DNA of 64,000 nucleotides from Oxytricha trifallax (taxonomy: Eukaryota; Ciliophora; Spirotrichea; Sporadotrichida; Oxytrichidae), in NCBI GenBank assembly GCA_000711775.1, contig ARYC01000258.1:101862-165861 (forward strand), given 5' to 3'. Below, one piece after another: positions 12,480 to 21,565 of the stretch (its first letter is position 1; every line of letters starts with the position of its first letter). The notes under the pieces were generated by a model, which was given only the letters and a program-made list of their open reading frames with translations, did not search any database and had not been told where the DNA came from. Position numbers and translations under genes: made by a program.

Positions 12480-13400
12480 ATTCAAACACTTTGTGTCAAC
12501 AAATTAAGTCAGTGTCTTTCACTGTTCATACAGTCATTTGTTTAATTGACATAATTGATTATGTTACTGCTTATAAATTTTCATGTAACTTAGTTTAAAC
12601 TATTAATTGATTAGAGACTTCCTGTGTTCCTTCTTCACTTTGGAAAACAAATTCTAAATACAATTAAATTTCGAGGAATTCGGAGCATTTAATAATAACT
12701 TTCACCCCTTATAGTCAACAGCCTATTTGAACTATTTTGAATAATGAGCTCTCAAATTGTCAAGAAATATAGTTAGCTTTTTATCTTTGCAATTAGGCTC
12801 AAGATCTTCTAATACCAAAATAATGTTTTGAATCTTAATTTTTTTTTACAATTCGAAATGCTTCAATTCCATTATGTTGATTTATTATTACCAAAGCTGA
12901 TAAGTATTTAGAGTTAATCCCTATTTTGTCAAAACTAAATTTCAACTTTTCGATGCCCACGCTTTCCAAGAATTTAAATGAGCCTTAAATATTGTTTCAT
13001 CCAAGTATACAATGTATGATTTTCATTTTTTATTTCTCAAAGTTAAGTGTTTAACCTTTGCAAATCTATTTTAATTTGATTTTTTTGTGATCTGTTGAGT
13101 TATAGTCGCTTTAACATAATTTGAAACTTAATGCCATTTTTATATTAGTTTCTGAGTGCAGTGCATGAGATTTTAATTTCAGGAAATCTACGATGAAAAA
13201 CTACAGTTCATTGCTTTAATGAAAGTATAATCTGAACTTCTAGAGTCTTGTATGATATTAAACAATTTATATGGTCTGAAGTTAATTGAAATCTTTTTTT
13301 TACTTTCTCATAAGGCAAATAGTTTATTCATTTTTAAATTATTTTAACATTTTAAATATTTGCTTTCTCTAAATTCCAAGCCAATCTAATTATTATTTTA
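12480..13400 (-). pseudogene. DDE transposase homologue of element Z, catalytic Glu lost
   Basis: On the minus strand HINCLISYKTLE and VVFHRRFPEIKIS align with HIEYLINDKTLK and VMFHRQFPELHIS of the TBE C transposase. The first catalytic Asp is in YLDETIF (near 13.0 kb, TBE HADEAVF). The second is in IFLDNLRAH (near 12.76 kb, TBE LFVDNLSVH). The third acidic residue is replaced: FNCIQNLF against FNGIELYW, with TAG (Gln) where TBE has Glu. A TGA stands where TBE has Arg before VVFHRR. The enzyme family is the IS630/Tc1/mariner-like DDE group known for TBEs. This copy should be inactive. Confidence 0.65.
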
Positions 13401-15460
13401 TAGAAGCAAATACTTTGTTGTTAGAAAAATATTCAAGTATTCAGTAGCGAAGCATGCAAAATTAGTTTAACAAGGTCTTTTACTCGTTTTGTTTGATTTT
13501 CATACTTAAAATAAGTAAGTTTTAATTAAATATATACAAATATAAATTTTTCTCAGATTTTTATAACTATACTTACTAGATAATTAAATTTGATTATATA
13601 AATTATTTAAGCTATTGACTCAATAATATTTGATTGCAAGCTCACTTCTAAATATGATTAGTACACGTTTTTAAAATATGATTGTAAGTTTATGATATTT
13701 CTCAAATTTCTATAGAAGGTTATTACTTAACATAGTATAAAAATACTACAATGAGATTCATTAAAGAGTTTTTGCAAAGGTCAAAATTTTTAATTAAATA
13801 AAACAATATTATAAATATAGATGTACGACACTATCCGGATCTAAAGATTTCAATTAGCCTGGATTAGGTAAAAATTATAATAATATAACGAGACACTTAA
13901 ATTATTATGAAGACTATCCATAGCTTTTTCAATAGACAGGTTTTTTTTCAAAAAAATTGCAACTCTAGCCCTACAATATATTTAAGACATTGTTTAAGCA
14001 TAAAACAGGTTGAGAAATCAAAGGTAAGATATTTATTAAAATTAAGATGCAATTGCAATAATGGATAAAATTAATTAAACTATATAGCAAGAACCATTCT
14101 TTTTTGGTAATAATTTTAGTATTATTTAGCTAATATTACAGAGTAAAAAGGTAAAGGGACTGCATTGTTAAAAGTTTAATCCAAGTCTAGAAGGCAAATG
14201 ACTAAAATGAGAAAAATTTGAAGTTTAAACTAATTATAATAAAAATGAAGGCAATAATTTTATTACAGAGTAACAAATTTCAAATAGAGATATTGGGTCA
14301 GGGACCAGTGAATGATTTAAGTTTATTATATGAGTTTAATTATAAATTACTATAATTTAAATTAATTTTAAGTATCATTGTTAATTACAAGCTAAAACAT
14401 ACTCATCTAGAATTTTATAATATCTCTTTATAATTTATTATATTTATTCTTTTGTTGCACACTCTTTAAGTCATTGATAATGTTAAAATATTTTTTTTCT
14501 TCAAAAATTTGAAGTTTAATTTTTGCAATAAAAATCAGAACCTCCTTCTTATAAAAGAAAAAACTTCTTCAATCCGATGATATTATGATGAATAAGGAAC
14601 ATTGAATATTATTTTCCAATTATAATTCTTTTACTTATCTCTTTATTTCTTTTGATTTATGCAATTTGAGATTATCCATAAATAAATAAACTTCCTGATT
14701 ATTTATACTAATTGTTGAGGCCATCAAGACATTCTTGGAAATCCTGTTTTTTATTGATATTATATATGTGTTATAATATATTATAATCCACCATCCTCGC
14801 TTATGCATATTATTGCAGAATTAGTTTATTATTTAATTCCTAATTATTACAGTTCGCGGTTTTGATATTTATTTGATCAAGCCTTAAATTGCTATGAATA
14901 GGGTTTAAACACAATTTCATCAATAAATATAGTTTTCTTTTTTTATTCCTAAATATTTATAAGCATATTAAATTGTTTGAATTTTTCATAATTTATTTAA
15001 TGTTTTTTATGAAATGTAATATGATATCTTTTCCTTACATTTCAAAACTTTATTCCAGCTATTATATATATATATCATTCTTAGTCAGATTGTATTAGAC
15101 AAATGATTAGGAAATAATTTATTAATGTAGAATGATTTGGCTTATATTGACAGATGCTACTGATCTTAGAGGAATTGTTAAGTACAAATAAATTTTAATT
15201 AATTGTTAGGCAATTATTGTTTGATGAAAAATCTGCAGGAACTACCATGAATTAGACCATTAATTTAGAAATAAAGATGTCTCTAATTATATTTTATAAT
15301 AATTTTAGAAATATTCGAAAAAAATTATAAAATCTATGATTATTAAGATGGTTGTTTATAATGAAACCTAAGAAAAAGAATTGGATTAGTGATAGATTAT
15401 GGGATTTCCATACTTATTATTTATAAAAATTTAAAATCATAATTATAAAATTATGTCAAA
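13401..15460. other. AT-rich DNA without a recognised gene
   Basis: Only short simple repeats are visible, such as (TA)n near 15.06 kb. No reading frame with coding character was found. Confidence 0.5.
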
Positions 15461-15484
15461 TAAAAATCATAATCACAATCTAAA

Positions 15485-15684
15485 AAGAGAAGCTCCCGTT
15501 ATAGGGCAAGTATACTGCTCCTGCTCGCTGTCACTTTGTTAGTTCTAATATATGCAAAGAAATGGTCATGGACGATACCACATCACGTTACAAAATTGTT
15601 TCCTAAAATATCAAGACTTTTACAAAATCACTATACTTTTGTCGCACAATAATTTCTCATTAACGAAGGTCTGCGAGTGCCAAT
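15485..15684 (+). CDS. Membrane-protein reading frame, part 1, cut by TBE A
   Basis: One frame is open and has good coding composition under the ciliate code. It starts as a basic segment (KRSSRYR), then the hydrophobic ASILLLLAVTLLVLIYAKK, typical of a single membrane helix or signal anchor, then a polar region ending NEGLRVP. TBE A begins at 15685, directly after the flanking AAT. The same frame resumes on the far side at 21196 if one 3-base target copy is kept. This suggests a macronuclear-destined segment. I do not recognise the protein, and no ATG lies in frame close upstream, so the 5' end is probably elsewhere. Confidence 0.5.
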
Positions 15685-15832
15685 CAAAACCCCAAAAACC
15701 TTTCAGTAGTTTGATTGATAAAATTAGACTATTAACGGATACTTTATTTGGGTTTTAATAGGGTTTATGTAGGGGTTTAATGTTTTAATATTAGTATTTT
15801 AAGTGAGTATAACAAGTGAGTTTTAAAATATT

Positions 15833-16354
15833 TCATACAAACATAATCTTTGAGTCATGTGGGAGTTCTCTGAATTTTATCTTTCTAAGTTGATGTTTGA
15901 TTGTTTCTATTGGTTGTTAAATCTCTTAGCTTGGCTTGATAATAGTTGAGTGTGCTAGTTCTCTGAGATGTCCATTTATATTTTTTTTATCGAGATATTG
16001 TTTGATTCTCTGCTTAGAATCTCTTTTACACCTGCAGCTAAAGTAATCGTTTCTTGGCATGTCGCTCTCTATTATTATTACTGCTAGAGCCAAGGTATCC
16101 ATTAAGTGTCTTCATCTCTCCAATCCTCTCTCTCTGGGAAATATCCAGGAGTGCCGTATACATTTCCTTATGCAGAGACTTGCACTCTTTGAGCTCTGTT
16201 GAAGTCAATAATATAAACTCTAAGAGGCTGAAAGTTCATCATGATGTTCTCTGGCTTTGTAAGTCTCTATGAACATAACCTAGCTTGTGAAGCTCTTCAA
16301 TCCCCTCAACTATCTGCTAAACTATCTAGCTAATTTATCTCTGACATCTATTGT
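15833..16354 (-). pseudogene. TBE A kinase gene, C-terminal fragment
   Basis: The complement reads the catalytic-loop and C-lobe part of the TBE kinase, from the segment matching FSDNRCQR of the C copy down to a terminal TGA at 15833-15835. It includes the HRD-type loop and the DFN motif region. The upstream half is not adjacent: it sits inverted at 17878-18734. The fragment has several base differences from copies B and C. Confidence 0.7.
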
Positions 16355-16391
16355 CAGAGAAGAAATCACTTTAATTAACTAATCAACTAAC

Positions 16392-16999
16392 TAAATATGG
16401 AATTTATGGTTTTTTAACATTCCTGATTTTTGTAAATATTGCTCCTCGATCAAGTAGATGCTGTCGCTGATCTTCAAGTTTTTTCATAATTTTCATAAAT
16501 ATCTTCAGAGTATCTTAAGTATATTTTCCTCAAAAAATTTTAAAGTGTAGAGAGTGTGGAACCTAACATCAACAATAACACTAGTAATAGCAATAATAAT
16601 CTCAAAATCAAGCATTATTATGAGTATGGACGAAATTTTTGAATTTCAAAATTTTACATCACTGATTTTTTCTTAGTTTTTATCAACATCATCTTCAACA
16701 TTAGGTATCACATCTATGAATTTTTAAAAACAAGATGTTTTTTAACAAATCACAGACTCATAATAATGCTTGATTTTGAGATTATTATTGCTATTACTAG
16801 TGTTATTGTTGATGTTAGGTTCCACACTCTCCACACTTTAAAATTTTTTGAGGAAAATATACTTAAGATACTCTGAAGATATCTATGAAAATTATTAAAA
16901 AAATTGAAGATCAGCTACAGCATCTACTTGATCGAGGAGCAATATTTACAAAAAATCAGAAAAGATGATAAAAAAACATTAATTCCATTTTTAGTTTGT
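16392..16999. repeat. 0.6-kb palindrome inside TBE A
   Basis: Arms such as TGCTCCTCGATCAAGTAGATG and its complement at 16922-16942 run inverted around about 16695. It lies exactly at the break in the kinase gene and is not seen elsewhere in the window. Confidence 0.8.
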
Positions 17000-17020
17000 T
17001 GAGAAGTTAAATAAAGTTAA

Positions 17021-17160
17021 ATAAGGATCTACTCAAACTTAATTCAAATTAGTGACTGTTTGATATAACTCTTGTATATTGAGATGATCATAATTTTAAT
17101 TGATCTATTTTTTTAATTTAATTTAACAGTCTCCACATTTTAATTATACTCGCTTAATAT
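17021..17160 (+). repeat. 140-bp direct repeat, copy 1
   Basis: It begins ATAAGGATCTACTCAAAC and ends ACTCGCTTAATA, and is about 95% identical to 18735-18873. Both copies lie at rearrangement joints of TBE A and do not occur in the other TBEs. Confidence 0.85.
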
Positions 17161-18734
17161 TATTTAAAAGTTTACCTTGCTAGATCAAGTATCAATAGAG
17201 ATCCTCTTTACTTCGAAATTTTCCTAATGCCGCTCTTCTCAAAAGGTTAGCGCTCATTTTACTTTTCTGATATATTTTATTATAATAATGATAAACTATA
17301 ATAGGAGAGTATAAGACACACTGGTAGATTCTTTGCTGAGAGGTAAGAAAAATTATTAACCATAGAAGATAGTATGTTGAAATATTTTATTAGAAATTTA
17401 TTATTTTATTTAATTAAAATACACCTAATGAAGTGTTGTTTTTCTCGGAGGTCCTCCTAATCAAGTTTGAACTTAATTTTGAGGTAAAGTTCTTAAAATT
17501 TTTTTAATTTAATATGCTCGTAATTAAGTTTTGACCTTAAAATTTAACTCCTAATAAATTATGAACTTATTTTGGAGGACCTCCTAAATCAATTAAACAT
17601 TATTAGGAACAATTTAATGGAGATAGATTGATAAAAAAGGAAATCAATCTGTGAAACTTGGAGCAAGTTTTTCAATGCTTCTCATTATATCTTTTCAAGG
17701 TTGACCTCCAGTAGGTCGTCCCTATTTAGTAGTAAGATTTTAATAAACTTAGAATGGATATCCATAATTTTAAATTCCATTAACATCTCTAGAAAGAAGC
17801 AAGATGGAGTCTATGAATGATGCAATGAAGAGAATTTAATCTTAAGATTTAATACTTGAGTAAAATCAATAAAAATTATCATTCCATCAACCAAGAAAAG
17901 TAGAGACCATAGACGCTTGTACTCAGTGAAAGCCTACTTATGACAACTTTGAGCAGTCTAGCTTTGAGATTTAAATATAAGTTAAGTAGGAGGTCATCAT
18001 AGAAGCTTTGCAAATTTAGGATAAGGTTAAGTACCCGCCATAGAGCATTAATAATAACAAGCGAAAGTTGACTATTAATGCAAAGAATGCAGTTAAGTTT
18101 TTCTCTACTAGTCAACTTATAATAGACAATTGAGAGACATACACAACATAATGCCAAGGTTATATCTCAAGCATTTAAAGAAAAATGGGAAGTATGACTG
18201 TGAGTTCTGTGAGAAGCCTTATACTCATACTAGAGACATCAAAGTACACTTATAGAAAAGTACAATCAAAGTTTTGACTTTATTCATAAATCTACAGGGA
18301 ATAAATTCCTCTTAAAGAGAAAATTAAGAAATCAAGCTGAGTCTCTTAGAGTTGAAGTCTAGAAGTAAGTTAAAATGAAGAAAGCAGTCAAGAACTTTCC
18401 AGTCTCTGATATCAATAAAATCATGGTAAAAATGGAGGCAATGAAGATTCCCATATTAAAAATTATTGACTAAGATTCTTGCCAAGAAAGCTACCTCCCT
18501 CTTGAAGAAAAAATAGAGAAGTAAGTCATTACAGATGACTAATATGCTTACAAGATATATCCTTTCAATCACTTCCTTGCTGATGACAAGTTTCAAATGG
18601 AATTTGCTAATGAGTATTATGCTCTTTAAAAGGCAAAGTTAAATGAGTGCAGCATATCATCTAGCTTGATGCTATTTACTTGGCAAAGATCATGTAGCCT
18701 TCAGGCTTCCTTTACTTGAAATGACTTACAGAGA
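17161..18734. other. Scrambled block of TBE A: pieces of 22-kDa and kinase genes
   Basis: From left to right: a minus-strand scrap of the 22-kDa gene (17161-17215); the kinase start on the minus strand with ATG at 17257; the usual intergenic region; the 22-kDa start on the plus strand (ATG 17804, MESMNDAMKR) up to about 17868; and the kinase middle on the plus strand (17878-18734). That last piece holds the zinc fingers, with C-x2-C pairs near 18070 and 18200, and ends at a TYRE segment. Compared with copies B and C, the gene pieces on both sides have been exchanged and inverted around the intergenic core. Confidence 0.7.
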
Positions 18735-18873
18735 ATAAGGATCTACTCAAACTTAATTCAAATTAGTGACTGTTTGATCTTAACTCTTGTATATTGAGAT
18801 GATCATAATTTTAAATGATCTATTTTTTTAAATAATTTAACAGTCTCCACATTTTATTATACTCGCTTAATAC
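18735..18873 (+). repeat. 140-bp direct repeat, copy 2
   Basis: It is nearly identical to 17021-17160 and sits between the cut kinase piece and the remainder of the 22-kDa gene. Confidence 0.85.
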
Positions 18874-19544
18874 TAATAAATTAACCATAGTTGGATTGTT
18901 CTTGACATCCTGGAAGGAACTAAAATATCGTTTTTAAAAGGATTGCTAAGTGAAGATAAAAAACCTTTTAAGACTAATGAAATCAAGATGATAGAGATAC
19001 CAAACTACCGTGAAATATTATTAACAAATCTCATTGATGATGCTATGAGTGATCCAGATGTTGCTCTCTACCTTCCATCAAAGATGCAACTTTCTAATAA
19101 GTTGCCAGAGAGAAACTTCTTCTTTAGTATTTTAGCAACTTTGACACCTGAGTATTTAAATGAAGTAATTTAAGAAGCTCACAAGAAACGATACAGCATC
19201 TCTCCTGAAGAAAAAAAGAAACAAGAAATAAAAATTAGCGACATCTAGTTCTAAGAACTGTAGAAGCATCCATTCATCTCAAGTAAGCTTAGTCTTCTAA
19301 CTTTTTAAATAAACCTGGTACTGCTATATTCTTAATGAAATAGAGCAGCAAGTTAAATAGAGAGAGAAAGTCACAAGTAAAGCATGAATTGAGTAAGAGA
19401 CTCTACAAAGATTTCTAAAAACCAGACGAGATGAACATAGACTCAGGAGCTGGCACTAAGAAAAGAAACATAGTTGCAAGCAAGCCTTAAGAGGAAGAAA
19501 AGAAAGAGAAGCGAAATCTTAATACGGGCAAATTTAATATGTGA
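18874..19544 (+). pseudogene. TBE A 22-kDa gene, main part
   Basis: It carries the segments NYREILLTNLIDDAMSDPD, KLPERNFFF and the Lys/Arg-rich tail, ending ATG TGA at 19539-19544. The N-terminus is separated (17804-17868) by the inverted kinase piece. An intron at 19283-19308 has its acceptor changed from AG to AA. The protein has no recognised domain. Its tail (KRKKRKR-like) is strongly basic. Confidence 0.7.
19283..19308 (+). other. 26-nt intron in the TBE A 22-kDa gene, acceptor mutated
   Basis: GTAAGC...CTTCTAACTTTTTAA has the same length, donor and branch-like CTAAC as in B and C. Removing it puts the downstream frame back in phase. The last two bases are AA instead of AG. Confidence 0.6.
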
Positions 19545-19550
19545 ACTTAT

Positions 19551-20599
19551 TCATTCATTTAAATCTAAAACTTATTTATATAAACAAAATCTCCCTTCTC
19601 TTGCGCACACTTTAGCTTTATCATCGCTGACTCTCTTAGCAGCACTCTTAATAAAATCTTCCGTATCTATCTCCAGATCGTGCATCAAGTGATAGAATAA
19701 AAGTTTCTTGTAGTGGCCTTTCAATAACCCCCAATATAATTCAATTCCATTTTACTGAGGATTGTAGGGAACATTAAATACAAGTGTTATGTTTAGCCTT
19801 TCATATTCTTTCCTTGAGTCTTTAGTTTTATGAGCTGACAAGTTATCAACAAATAGAATAATATCTTAGTCAGCTTACTTTCTTTGAGTTATTGCAAGAA
19901 CAAAATATATTATTGAATTTAAATAGAACGAGGATGAGTAACATAAGTCTCTAGGCCATTATCTTCACTGATTCCACCAAGGATTGCATGAGTTTATATC
20001 TTAACTTTTTAGTCATAAACTTCTATATTACTATACCTCTTGTACCAAGACCTTGATATAAATGTATTGAATGTAAATACAGCTTCATCAGCGTGTATGA
20101 ACTTTATATTATGCTTTTAAGACCTCTGCATTTAATCGAATATATAATTTAAATTAGTCTTATAAAATGGAACATTAAAGTCAATCACTCTCTTAATGCG
20201 ATTGACTGTCTTGTAAGATATTCCGTTCTTTTTATATATGTTTGCTATAGATTAAGCAGATATGTGAAGTTCAGGAAATTGGCGATCAAACATCACAGCC
20301 CTCTAGGCTAGAGAGAAATGAGCCCAGTATTTAAGAGTCTTATTATTAATAAGATATTCAATATGATGCAGCTAAAATTTTAAGGTTCTCTTAGGCTTAG
20401 AATTAAGATGCTGTCTCTTTAAATTCAATGCTCATAGACAATGAGACCTCACAGTTGCTGGAGATTTATGGAGCAGTCTTGCAAAATATGTATAATTAAG
20501 AACAGGCTAGAGTTATTCACTATATTCATCACATCCATAACGCAACTTAAACAATAAATCTATATACTTGCTGTCATAAACTGACCCAAAACTTCGCAT
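19551..20599 (-). pseudogene. TBE A transposase (DDE, about 42 kDa)
   Basis: ATG at 20599 and TGA at 19551-19553 bracket a frame matching the other TBE transposases. The complement includes the HADEAVFTFN segment (near 20090), the FVDNLSVH segment (near 19850) and the FNGIELYWG segment (near 19735), which supply the three catalytic acidic residues. The length is not a multiple of three, so at least one indel breaks it. The enzyme would cut and join TBE ends. In Oxytricha TBE transposases are reported to take part in genome rearrangement. Confidence 0.75.
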
Positions 20600-20696
20600 A
20601 TGCTTACTTAAATTACTAATATTTAAACATAAAACCCTACATAAACCCTATAAAAACCCTAATAAAGTTTGCCTTAATAGTCTACTTTGGTTTTGG

Positions 20697-21195
20697 GGAT
20701 TTGAATGGAACTGTAAAGTCAATCACTCTCTTTATACGATTGACTGTCTTGTAAGATATTCCATTCTTTTTATATATTTTAGCTATCGATTAAGCAGAGA
20801 TGTGAAGCTCAGAAAATTAGCGATGAAACATCACATATATCTAAGCTTGAGAGAAGTGAGCCCAGTCTTATCATAAGATGCTGTCTCTTTAAATTCAATG
20901 CTAATAGACAATCAGACCTAAAAGTAGCAGGAGATTTATGGAGTAGCCTTGCTATAGACGTATAATTTATAAAAGGTATGAGTTGATCACTTTAATTATC
21001 GCGCCCATAGCGCAACCTAAGCAATACATCAATAAACTCAAAGTCATAAACTAACCTCAATCCTCGCATATACTCACTTAAATTACTAATATTTAAACAT
21101 TAAACCCCTGCATAAACCCTAATAAAGTATGCGTTAATAGTCTACTTTTATCAATAAAAAACTCAATCAAACTACTGAAAGGGTTTTGGGGTTTG
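20697..21195. mobile_element. End fragment of another TBE, abutting TBE A
   Basis: Directly after the right end of A (AAT), a second copy of transposase 5' sequence begins (GGAACTGTAAAGTCAATC). It has an internal deletion near 20867, and ends with a full TIR (GGGTTTTGGGGTTTG, end 21195) followed by ATT. The rest of this TBE is not found on the other side of A, so it was deleted, or the two joined end to end. Confidence 0.75.
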
Positions 21196-21334
21196 ATTCT
21201 AAGAATTTTTTGGCTGGTCGAACACGCTAAAAATCATGATAAATAATGTATTTTTATTATTATTTGAGGATTCCTCAAAGCATGTTAACATTTTTTACAA
21301 TCAAACTTTTTACTCTTCAAGTAAAGGCACCTGA
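21196..21334 (+). CDS. Membrane-protein reading frame, part 2, after the TBEs
   Basis: Joining the left flank (15684) to this side with one 3-base target copy gives a continuous frame that reads on with QEFFGWSNTLKIMINN to a TGA at 21332-21334. Codon composition is polar and protein-like on both sides. The part downstream may continue in another frame (KAPDNYSFCKF near 21335-21360), so the true C-terminus is uncertain. The protein is not recognised. Confidence 0.45.
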
Positions 21335-21565
21335 TAATTATTCTTTCTGTAAATTTATAGCCTCTGATATTTTTTCTCAGCTTAATTCTAGTCAACTGAA
21401 CCTCAAAATCCTTATAAAATAGTATTGTATTAATTTTAATTTTCTAAAAGGAAATCCATAAATTTTTAATTTTAGTTTTGAATATCAACCAATTAATTAA
21501 TACATTTTTTAATTTACTTTTTCAAACCGAATCTACAGTTTGATCATATTCAAATCTTTAACATT

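Larger units (their letters stand above)
8618..13400. mobile_element. Diverged TBE-like transposon (element Z) without C4A4 ends found
   Basis: Three genes occur in the same order and orientation as in TBE B and E: zinc-finger/kinase-like (-), 22-kDa-like (+), DDE transposase-like (-). Each matches its TBE counterpart along most of its length but with low identity. No CAAAACCCC inverted repeat was found near either side, so the limits given are those of the genes. A palindrome (11000-11745) sits in the 5' part of the 22-kDa gene. This looks like a separate, older lineage related to TBEs. Confidence 0.65.
15685..20695. mobile_element. TBE transposon A, internally rearranged
   Basis: The left end is CAAAACCCCAAAAACC preceded by AAT. 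The right end is GGTTTTGGGGATTTG, with an internal deletion in its repeat. Gene content is that of a TBE, but the kinase gene is split: its C-terminal part is on the minus strand (15833-16354) and its middle on the plus strand (17878-18734). The piece between contains a palindrome and two direct 140-bp repeats. The transposase and the second part of the 22-kDa gene are in the normal place. Confidence 0.85.

Noticed and set aside
16054..16272. Plus-strand 72-codon ORF, and its mirror at 44127-44390
   Set aside because: Antisense of the TBE kinase catalytic region.
17879..18157. Minus-strand 92-codon ORF
   Set aside because: It is the antisense of the TBE kinase middle piece, as are the similar ORFs at 32316-32543 (+) and 43168-43431 (-).
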